DNA of 13,600 bases from Flavobacteriaceae bacterium UBA4439 (GTDB lineage Bacteria; Bacteroidota; Bacteroidia; Flavobacteriales; Flavobacteriaceae): assembly GCA_002390455.1 (NCBI GenBank), contig DGPN01000022.1:1-13600 (forward strand). The letters run 5' to 3'. Shown here piece after piece: positions 6,861-13,001 of the stretch; position 1 is the first letter of the stretch, and the number at the start of each line of letters is the position of its first letter. The notes under the pieces were generated by a model that ran no database searches, was not told where the DNA came from, and saw only the letters and a list, made by a program, of their open reading frames with translations. Made by a program: the position numbers and the translations under genes.

Positions 6861-6868
6861 TATCTTTG
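6861..6868 (+). promoter_or_regulatory. -7 box of the TPP-riboswitch transcript
   Basis: TATCTTTG is an exact TAnnTTTG match, identical to the rplU box, and lies 15 bases before the GGGGTGC that opens the aptamer. I find no clean TTTG at the expected -33 position. The placement suggests the receptor has its own riboswitch-controlled transcript, in addition to any read-through from the operon upstream. Confidence 0.55.
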
Positions 6869-6874
6869 ACCCAT

Positions 6875-6950
6875 ATCTCGAAGGGGTGCCCGCCATTGGT
6901 AGGCTGAGATCATACCCATAGAACCTGGGCGGGTAATGCTGCCAAGGGAT
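6875..6950 (+). ncRNA. TPP riboswitch aptamer (THI element)
   Basis: The conserved THI-box blocks appear in order. GGGGTGC is at 6883-6889 (P2 5' side), GGCTGAGA at 6902-6909 (the pyrimidine-binding loop), ACCC at 6914-6917 (P2 3' side), GAACCTG at 6921-6927, the P5 stem GGCGG/CTGCC with loop GTAATG at 6928-6943, and AAGGGA at 6944-6949. P3 is very short. I could not draw a convincing long P1; the 3' flank is AT-rich. The element senses thiamine pyrophosphate and normally turns expression off. It precedes only the TonB receptor gene. The leader continues to 7010 with no GC-rich terminator, so control is probably translational. Confidence 0.95.
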
Positions 6951-6980
6951 TTTTAATTAACACATAAAACTAAGAATAAT

Positions 6981-7013
6981 CACCCCTTTTATTCGAATAA
7001 AACTATTCGAATG
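6981..7013 (+). promoter_or_regulatory. Probable expression platform: anti-aptamer segment and start-codon hairpin
   Basis: CACCCCTT at 6981-6988 is the exact reverse complement of AAGGGGTG at 6881-6888, the 5' side of aptamer helix P2. Next to it, ATTCGAATA (6991-6999) and TATTCGAAT (7004-7012) form a perfect 9-bp hairpin with loop AAAC. The hairpin contains the first two bases of the ATG at 7011-7013. Closing the hairpin should block initiation. The pairings are seen in the sequence; the switching is inference. Confidence 0.55.
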
Positions 7014-9227
7014 AAAACGATTTACTTAAGCTTTTTTGCGATGACCTTTCTAACGCCATCGCTTGCTCAAACTACTGCTGTCCAAGACAGTATTCCAGAA
7101 ATTCAATTAGAAGAGGTCAAACTCGCCGGACTTAGAGTCGATGAAGATCAACCTTTTTCCTTTAGCAATGTGGACAAAGAAGAACTGGTCTCCAGAAATC
7201 TGGGGCAAGACCTGCCCATACTGCTCAATTATCTGCCCGGGGTGGTCACCACCAGTGATGCCGGAGCTGGAATCGGGTATACTGGAATTCGAGTAAGGGG
7301 GAGTGACGCCACCCGAGTCAATGTGACCATCAATGGGATTCCCTACAACGATTCCGAAAGTCAGGGGGTCTATTGGGTGAATATGCCCGATTTTGCCTCT
7401 TCGGTTTCTTCCCTACAGATCCAAAGAGGGGTGGGAACTTCCACCAACGGCTCTGGGGCCTTTGGTGCCAGCATCAATTTGCTCACCGATGAGGTCTCCC
7501 AAAAGGCTTATGCCGAAATGGCCAATACCCTGGGAAGTTTTAACACACTAAAGCACACTATGAAATTCTCCACCGGACTGCTCAACGATCACTTTGAATT
7601 TTCGGGTAGGCTGTCCAAGATTACCTCCGACGGTTTTATAGAACGCGCCACTTCTGATTTAAAATCCTATTTTTTTCAAGCAGCTTATCAAGACGAAAAC
7701 ACCCTGATCAAAGCCCTTGTTTTTGGAGGACACGAGATCACTTACCAATCTTGGTTTGGGGTGGATGCCAATACTTTGGCAACCAACCGTAGCTATAATC
7801 CTGCAGGAGAAATTTATGACGATAACGGAAATTTAGAGGGTCACTACGACAACCAAGTGGACAATTACCGACAAGATCATTATCAGTTTCATTGGAATCA
7901 AAAGATTGATGATTATACCAGTCTCTCTTTAGGATTGAACTATACCTATGGGAGGGGCTATTACGAAGAGTACAAAGATCTGTGGTTCGAACAAAATGTC
8001 AATTTTTCTTCAGATAATAATTTTAGTTATTTAGGATTACAGCCAGTTAACATTGGAGGAACGAGTATTGATACGACCGAAAATATTATTCAAAAATGGC
8101 TTGACAATGATTATTATGTAGCCACTTTTTCGCTCAATAAGCAAAAAGGGAATACCGAATGGAATTTGGGATTACTCTACAGCAGCTATGTAGGAGACCA
8201 TTTTGGAGAATTGATCTTTGCAAATTATGCTTCGGGTGTTCAGCCAGGCCATCGCTTTTATGAAAATCAGGGCGATAAAAAAGAAGGGAATATATATGCC
8301 AAAGTCAACCACCGATTTAATGACCGTATTTCAGGCTATTTGGATTTGCAATACCGAAGTATAAGTTATAGTACAAATGGAAATCTCAAAGGGCCAGAGC
8401 CCATCAGCATAGATGAAAATTATGGGTTTTTCAATCCCAAGGCAGGACTGGTTTACACCTACACTCCCAAAAATAAATTTTATCTATCATTTGCCAGAGC
8501 CCATAGAGAACCCAGCCGGGCAGACTTTGAAAATGGAAACCCCCAACCGGAAGAACTCAACGACTATGAATTGGGGTGGCGTTACAATACAGAAAAAGCC
8601 AACCTATTGGTCAATTTCTATTTTATGGACTACACCAACCAACTGGCCCTTACTGGAGCTTTGGATGATGTGGGAACCCCCATCAGAGAAAACATAGGGA
8701 AAAGCAGCCGATTGGGCATAGAAATCGAAGGAACTTTTTCGCTTGCCAACCGATGGACTTGGCAGCCCAATCTTACGCTGAGTCGCAATCGAAATCATGA
8801 TTTCTATTTTCTTCGCGATGGGGTTTTGTCCGATTTAGGGGATACCCACCTTTCTTTTTCCCCCGCTATGGTAGCCGGGAACATCCTTGTTTTTCAGCCT
8901 TCAACCCAATGGAAAATGGCTTTACTGACCAAATATGTTGGAGAACAGTACATGGGGAATATCGATGCCCAAGCGTCCAAATTGGAAGCCTATACAGTAT
9001 CAGATTTAAATGTCAACTATCAAATCCTTCCCAAAAGCCTGTTTAAAGAAATCAATATTTCAATCTTGTTGAACAACTTTTTGGGAACAAAATACATTTC
9101 CAATGGCTATTTCTACACTTTTGATGACGACTATTCCGTCCCAGGGGTGGTGACCACGGTGGAGGGGGCAGGATATTATCCTCAAGCTCGTTTTAACTTT
9201 TTGGCAGGAATTAATTTGAGATTTTAA
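7011..9227 (+). CDS. TonB-dependent outer-membrane receptor, probable thiamine or thiamine-derivative importer
   Basis: This 738-residue protein has a signal peptide (MKTIYLSFFAMTFLTPSLAQ, cleavage near residue 20) and a TonB-box-like segment around 30-40. A plug domain of about 45-160 includes LPGVVTTSDAGAGIGYTGIRVRG, INGIPYNDSESQGVYW, and LQIQRGVGTSTNGSGAFGASINLLT. A beta-barrel follows that ends in the terminal Phe (INLRF) expected for outer-membrane insertion. It lacks the N-terminal carboxypeptidase-like domain of SusC proteins, and no SusD partner is nearby. It is directly under the TPP riboswitch, the strongest evidence that its cargo is thiamine-related; energy would come from TonB-ExbB-ExbD. 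Its stop overlaps that of the convergent gene, with no terminator between them. Confidence 0.92.
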   Translation: MKTIYLSFFAMTFLTPSLAQTTAVQDSIPEIQLEEVKLAGLRVDEDQPFSFSNVDKEELVSRNLGQDLPILLNYLPGVVTTSDAGAGIGYTGIRVRGSDATRVNVTINGIPYNDSESQGVYWVNMPDFASSVSSLQIQRGVGTSTNGSGAFGASINLLTDEVSQKAYAEMANTLGSFNTLKHTMKFSTGLLNDHFEFSGRLSKITSDGFIERATSDLKSYFFQAAYQDENTLIKALVFGGHEITYQSWFGVDANTLATNRSYNPAGEIYDDNGNLEGHYDNQVDNYRQDHYQFHWNQKIDDYTSLSLGLNYTYGRGYYEEYKDLWFEQNVNFSSDNNFSYLGLQPVNIGGTSIDTTENIIQKWLDNDYYVATFSLNKQKGNTEWNLGLLYSSYVGDHFGELIFANYASGVQPGHRFYENQGDKKEGNIYAKVNHRFNDRISGYLDLQYRSISYSTNGNLKGPEPISIDENYGFFNPKAGLVYTYTPKNKFYLSFARAHREPSRADFENGNPQPEELNDYELGWRYNTEKANLLVNFYFMDYTNQLALTGALDDVGTPIRENIGKSSRLGIEIEGTFSLANRWTWQPNLTLSRNRNHDFYFLRDGVLSDLGDTHLSFSPAMVAGNILVFQPSTQWKMALLTKYVGEQYMGNIDAQASKLEAYTVSDLNVNYQILPKSLFKEINISILLNNFLGTKYISNGYFYTFDDDYSVPGVVTTVEGAGYYPQARFNFLAGINLRF

Positions 9228-9967
9228 CGCAGATAGACCAGGCTGAATCGAAGAACAGGAATTCCAACGGATTCTGCCGCATGAGTATTGATAAACTGAT
9301 TGAGTAAGAACACCAACCTTAACTTTTGATTAAACTCCAGACCCGTTTGGAGTCCGTATCCATAACTTATGGGCTTCAATTCATTGTCAAAAAAGTGTTC
9401 TAAATTCTCACTATTGGTTTGATTCATCATCAAGCGGGGATTGATCCAAAAATCGATCCTTTTATTTTCGAGAGCATCTTCATAAAACAATCTTTGATAC
9501 AATAAGCCTAATGAGCCATAATTACTGGTAAAATTGGTTTTAAAACCTTTGAGAGGAGTTCCTTGGATTCCTTTGATTCCCATACGGGAACTGATTTTTA
9601 AGCTGCTTTTTTCTTTTTCCCGAAGGGAAACTGAAAAGTAAAAACCGCCGTTAAGCCTTCCCCCCAAAGGGTTGAGTAAGTGAGACAAATTGTTTTTTTG
9701 GACGTCCTTGTTTCCACTTATCACAGTATAAGTACTCAATAGATATAATCCTCCCATTAATCTTTTGGAGGACTTGTAATCGACCCCCATTAACTCGGTA
9801 CTGAAATCTAGGTGCCCCAAAGTCGTCACCCCACCGATAAACTTTTTCAAAATATTCACCTTAAAAAAACTTTCTTTTTTTACTGGAGATCGATAATCCA
9901 ACTCCAATAGCTGGGCGTCTAGACTGAAAAAAGAGACCAATATCAACAAGTAGAGGATTTTTTTCAT
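9224..9967 (-). CDS. Exported protein of unknown function, possible outer-membrane barrel
   Basis: This 247-residue protein has a clear signal peptide (MKKILYLLILVSFFSLDA, then QLLELDY). I do not recognise a family. The mature part has no hydrophobic helix long enough for an inner-membrane span. It shows many alternating polar and aromatic stretches, such as GGRLNGGFYFSVSL, SNYGSLGLLYQRLFY and PISYGYGLQTGLEF, suggesting antiparallel beta strands and perhaps a small barrel. It does not end in the usual terminal aromatic residue (it ends YLR). It follows the Rieske-like lipoprotein gene by 17 bases on the same strand, so the two are probably co-transcribed and may both act at the envelope. Its stop overlaps the TonB receptor stop. 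Confidence 0.75.
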   Translation of the reverse strand: MKKILYLLILVSFFSLDAQLLELDYRSPVKKESFFKVNILKKFIGGVTTLGHLDFSTELMGVDYKSSKRLMGGLYLLSTYTVISGNKDVQKNNLSHLLNPLGGRLNGGFYFSVSLREKEKSSLKISSRMGIKGIQGTPLKGFKTNFTSNYGSLGLLYQRLFYEDALENKRIDFWINPRLMMNQTNSENLEHFFDNELKPISYGYGLQTGLEFNQKLRLVFLLNQFINTHAAESVGIPVLRFSLVYLR

Positions 9968-9984
9968 GATTTGGGAAAGAGAAG

Positions 9985-10476
9985 TTAGTTAGAGATAATC
10001 AATGTGTTACCCGAACGTCTTACGTTGTAAAACAACATAGGGTAGGGGGTTTGATTATTTTCTTCGGGATTGAGCAATTGGCCAGTAGCCAAACTGTATT
10101 CAAAACCTTCACAAGAACATTCTGCCAAAACCCCTGTAATCGATAAGCGAGAACATTCTTTGATGACATGATTGGGGCAGCTGGCTTCCCATGCCAGAAA
10201 ATCATTTCCGTTGAGATTAAAAACCAATATACCGCTGATTCCTCCTTGACTGATGCTTGCTCCACCTCCAGCATATCTTAAATTGTCATAGCTTGGTAAA
10301 TTGAGGTTTAAGTTGATGTTAAAATTTACCGAGCTAAAATATGGGTTACGATCAATTTTATCCTTCCCACAACCGTATAAAGCTAACAGCAGTAGCGTGA
10401 ATATAAAAAAGAAAGTTTTACCAAAAACGCTCAATTCCTTATCTTTGATATTAGTCTTCGTGCAAATGGCATTCAT
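9985..10476 (-). CDS. Rieske-fold-like lipoprotein lacking a complete [2Fe-2S] ligand set
   Basis: This 163-residue protein has a hydrophobic signal (about 21-34) ending in LYGC; Cys36 is the likely lipidation site, with a slightly loose lipobox. Residues about 80-163 resemble a Rieske domain: FLAWEASCPNH (Cys100, His103), ECS (Cys108), ECSCEGFEYSLATGQ (Cys120, Cys122) and a closing strand NVRRSGNTLIISN. Classical Rieske proteins use CxH and CxxH; here the first motif is CxxH and the second has Glu123 where His is expected, so a normal cluster is unlikely. I chose the ATG at 10476; TTG codons downstream are possible starts. It is divergent from greA with 24 bases between the starts, and heads a two-gene unit with the exported protein. 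Confidence 0.75.
   Translation of the reverse strand: MNAICTKTNIKDKELSVFGKTFFFIFTLLLLALYGCGKDKIDRNPYFSSVNFNINLNLNLPSYDNLRYAGGGASISQGGISGILVFNLNGNDFLAWEASCPNHVIKECSRLSITGVLAECSCEGFEYSLATGQLLNPEENNQTPYPMLFYNVRRSGNTLIISN
10440..10447 (+). promoter_or_regulatory. Probable -7 box for greA, inside the lipoprotein gene
   Basis: TATCTTTG is an exact TAnnTTTG match, identical to the rplU and TPP-riboswitch boxes. It is 53 bases before the greA start, so the leader would be about 45 bases. The -33 position 19 bases upstream holds only TTTA. The box lies within the first codons of the minus-strand lipoprotein gene. Confidence 0.5.
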
Positions 10477-10500
10477 TTGACAACATAAATTAACAAAAAA

Positions 10501-10977
10501 GTGAGTAAAGTATCTTATTACACGGAAGAAGGTTTGAAAAAACTCAGGGAAGAGCTCAATCAATTAAAAGATATTGAGCGTCCAAAAGCTTCTCAAGCCA
10601 TAGCAGAGGCTCGGGATAAAGGCGACCTGAGTGAAAATGCAGAGTATGATGCTGCCAAGGAAGCTCAAGGGCTTTTGGAACTTCAAATCTCTAAAATGGA
10701 AGCCACCCTCTCCAATGCTCGACTTATTGACGAATCCCAACTCGACACCTCCAAAGTCTTGGTGCACTCCAGGGTCGAGGTGAAAAACAAGAGTAATGGC
10801 GCTAAGATGAAGTACAAACTCGTTGCACAGAGCGAAGCCGATCTCAAAACAGGTAAAATCTCTGTTGATTCTCCCATTGGAAAAGGCTTACTTGGAAAAA
10901 AGCAAGGAGAAACAGCCCAGATTACCGTACCCAACGGAACCATTGAATTGGAAATTATTTCCATTAGTCGCGACTAA
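10501..10977 (+). CDS. greA: Transcription elongation factor GreA
   Basis: This 158-residue protein stimulates the RNA-cleavage activity of RNA polymerase to rescue backtracked complexes. The N-terminal coiled coil (YYTEEGLKKLREELNQLKDIERP, then the tip ARDKGDLSENAEYDAAKEAQG at about 37-57 with the catalytic acidic residues) is followed by a C-terminal FKBP-like domain (DSPIGKGLLGKKQGE at about 123-137). The length is normal. The start codon is GTG at 10501: the family N-terminus MSKVSYYTEEGLKKL aligns exactly and there is no in-frame ATG before it. The HIT gene begins one base after the stop, so the two are co-transcribed. Confidence 0.96.
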   Translation: MSKVSYYTEEGLKKLREELNQLKDIERPKASQAIAEARDKGDLSENAEYDAAKEAQGLLELQISKMEATLSNARLIDESQLDTSKVLVHSRVEVKNKSNGAKMKYKLVAQSEADLKTGKISVDSPIGKGLLGKKQGETAQITVPNGTIELEIISISRD

Positions 10978-10978
10978 G

Positions 10979-11368
10979 ATGGCAGGGATTTTCTCAAAAA
11001 TCATTAAGGGAGAAATACCTTCTTATAAAGTTTACGAAGACGAAAAGTGTTATGCTTTTTTGGACATCAATCCCAACGCGGTGGGACATACCCTATGTGT
11101 CACCAAAACAGAAGTAGATAAAATCTTTGACTTGTCAGAGGAGGACTATAATCATTTGATGCAATTTTCCAGAAAAGTGGCCTTGGCGGTTCGAAAAGCC
11201 ATTCCCTGTAAAAGGGTAGGCATGAGTGTAATTGGCTTGGAAGTACCTCATGTTCATGTCCATTTGATCCCTCTTCATACTATGGAGGATGCAACATTTC
11301 AAAACAAACAAAGCCTAACTCCCGAGGAGTTTAAATCTGTTGCAAAAAAAATTCAGAATTGTATTTAG
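10979..11368 (+). CDS. HIT-family nucleotide hydrolase/transferase
   Basis: This 129-residue histidine-triad protein starts MAGIFSKIIKGEIPSYKVYEDEKCYAFLDINP, the standard N-terminus of bacterial HINT-like proteins. It has GHTLCVTK at 36-43 and the catalytic triad HVHVHLIP at 91-98 (His91, His93, His95). Such enzymes hydrolyse nucleoside phosphoramidates or similar nucleotide conjugates; the physiological substrate is generally unclear. The start at 10979 is one base after the greA stop. The gene ends with a stop codon that overlaps the stop of the convergent histidine kinase. Confidence 0.94.
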   Translation: MAGIFSKIIKGEIPSYKVYEDEKCYAFLDINPNAVGHTLCVTKTEVDKIFDLSEEDYNHLMQFSRKVALAVRKAIPCKRVGMSVIGLEVPHVHVHLIPLHTMEDATFQNKQSLTPEEFKSVAKKIQNCI

Positions 11369-12567
11369 TGCTTCTTTAATACGATTTCAAAGGTTGTTCC
11401 CTTGTCCAATTCAGAGGATTTAACGCTTATTTTGCCCTTGTGGTAATCCACAATAATCCTTTTGGCCAAAGAAAGCCCTAGACCCCATCCCCGTTTTTTG
11501 GTGGTAAAGCCAGGACTAAATATCTTTTTAAAGTTCTCTTTTTTGATGCCCGAACCTGTGTCGCTGATTTCGATATGGATTGCATGGGCTTCATCCCTTA
11601 GTTTTAGACTGATTTCTCCCTTCCCTTTCATAGCATCAATACCGTTTTTCATCAAGTTCTCTAGAGTCCAGCTAAAGAGTTGGGTATTGAGTGGCAGCAT
11701 AATTTTTTTATCGGGAAGTTCGCTTTGGAATTGAATCAAATCAGAGCTTCGTCTTTTGAGATATTGTAAAGTTTTTTGGGTTTCACTCACAACATCGGCC
11801 GGGCTTAATTCTGGGAGTGAGCCCACCTTTGAAAAGCGATCTGTGATGATTTGAAGCCTTTCAATATCTTTTGCCATCTCATCCAATGGCTCACTTTTTT
11901 CTTTTTCTTGGAGTAGCGTAATCCAGCCGATCATTGAGGTTAGTGGTGTGCCAATTTGATGGGCAGTTTCTTTGGCCATGGCTGCCCAAAGTCGGTTTTG
12001 CTCCGAAATTCTGGAGGTCTTAAAAACAAAATACAAAACGGCTCCAAATAGAAAAATAATCAGCAACAAAGCCAGTGGGTAATACTGAAGTTTTTTGAGA
12101 AGAATAGAATCCCCATAATACAATTTTTGATTGATATTCGACAAACTGTCTTGATAACGAATCAAAATAGGTTGGTTTTCTCTCTTGATTTTATCCAATC
12201 GATTATAGATCACCAGCGAGTCTTCCCTCTTGGGATCCCAGTCAATATTTTTAAATCCAATGATTTTCCCTTTTTCATCGACTTGTATCATGGGATTGAT
12301 CCAAGTTTGTCGGAAAACCAAATGAAAAGTTAGGTTATTGACCGTAGTGTTTTCGATCAGTTCCTGTTGGGCCATTCCCCAAAGCTCCATTTTGGCGCGC
12401 TCCTCTTTTTTGAGGTTTTGAAATAAAATATTGGTGTTCCACAAAATCAAGGCAACGATAAAAAAGGCTACCAAAAGCCAACTGTTGTTCTTGTTTTTTT
12501 TGATGAAAGTCAGCAACTTACTGCAGTATTTGATAAAGCTAATATACTGTAAATAAAAGAAAAGCAT
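11365..12567 (-). CDS. Membrane sensor histidine kinase, orphan
   Basis: This 400-residue kinase has an N-terminal membrane span at about 30-48 and an extracytoplasmic sensor region of about 50-160 (ELWGMAQQELIENT, then NPMIQVDEKGKIIGFKNIDW) that I cannot match to a named domain. A second span at about 163-183 follows, then the H-box AKETAHQIGTPLTSMIGW with phospho-acceptor His203. The HATPase domain has the N-box ENLMKNGIDAM (303-313), G1 DTGSGI (336-341), F-box FSPGFTTK and G2 GWGLGLSLAKR. All catalytic motifs are intact. No response regulator is adjacent, so the partner is elsewhere. The ATG at 12567 is the only early ATG; a TTG about 17 codons later is an alternative giving a shorter cytoplasmic tail. 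Confidence 0.92.
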   Translation of the reverse strand: MLFFYLQYISFIKYCSKLLTFIKKNKNNSWLLVAFFIVALILWNTNILFQNLKKEERAKMELWGMAQQELIENTTVNNLTFHLVFRQTWINPMIQVDEKGKIIGFKNIDWDPKREDSLVIYNRLDKIKRENQPILIRYQDSLSNINQKLYYGDSILLKKLQYYPLALLLIIFLFGAVLYFVFKTSRISEQNRLWAAMAKETAHQIGTPLTSMIGWITLLQEKEKSEPLDEMAKDIERLQIITDRFSKVGSLPELSPADVVSETQKTLQYLKRRSSDLIQFQSELPDKKIMLPLNTQLFSWTLENLMKNGIDAMKGKGEISLKLRDEAHAIHIEISDTGSGIKKENFKKIFSPGFTTKKRGWGLGLSLAKRIIVDYHKGKISVKSSELDKGTTFEIVLKKH

Positions 12568-12595
12568 TCCGCTCCCTTCCAGACAAAACTTTTTT

Positions 12596-12603
12596 TAAAT
12601 TTG
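12596..12603 (+). promoter_or_regulatory. -7 box upstream of the DUF3127 gene
   Basis: TAAATTTG matches TAnnTTTG and lies 22 bases before the ATG at 12626, which is a reasonable distance. No TTTG is visible at the expected -33 position, so this is a tentative call. Confidence 0.4.
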
Positions 12604-12625
12604 CCTTAATATCAAAAATCACACT

Positions 12626-13000
12626 ATGGAAGTTACTGGAAAAATAAAATGGTTGGATGAAACCAAAACTTATGGAAACAATGGTTTTAGAAAAAGAGAG
12701 GTGGTGGTTACCACAGAGGAACAATACCCCCAGCATATTCTGGTAGAGTTTGTCCAAGATAAGTGTGATTTGCTGAATGCTTTTCAAATCGGACAAAATG
12801 TAAAAATTGGAATCAACCTCAAGGGACGTGAATGGGTCAATCCACAGGGGGAGACCAAATATTTCAACTCCATACAAGGATGGCGAATCGAGGTTGTGGG
12901 TAGCACATCGGATTCGGAAATGCCTCCCATGCCTCCTCCACCAGCTTTTGAGCCTGCAGAGGGTGATGCTGACGGCCCAGATGATGATTTACCTTTTTAG
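12626..13000 (+). CDS. DUF3127-family protein with an SSB-like acidic C-terminal tip
   Basis: This 124-residue protein begins MEVTGKIKWLDETKTYGNNGFRKREVVVTTEEQYPQHILVEF. This is the pattern I recognise as DUF3127, a small beta-rich, probably OB-like family common in Bacteroidota. The compact domain ends near residue 92 (GWRIEVV). It is followed by a Pro-rich, acidic linker (MPPMPPPPAFEP) and the tail PDDDLPF. That arrangement, an OB-like domain, disordered linker and acidic tip ending Pro-Phe, copies single-stranded DNA-binding protein, whose DDDIPF-type tip docks repair and replication partners. The DNA-repair inference is reinforced weakly by the convergent tag gene one base away. No biochemical role can be read from the sequence. 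Confidence 0.85.
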   Translation: MEVTGKIKWLDETKTYGNNGFRKREVVVTTEEQYPQHILVEFVQDKCDLLNAFQIGQNVKIGINLKGREWVNPQGETKYFNSIQGWRIEVVGSTSDSEMPPMPPPPAFEPAEGDADGPDDDLPF

Positions 13001-13001
13001 A

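Noticed and set aside
10020..10274. Alternative minus-strand frame inside the Rieske-like lipoprotein gene
   Set aside because: It has no recognisable motif or signal and is fully nested in the gene with the Rieske-like and lipobox features.
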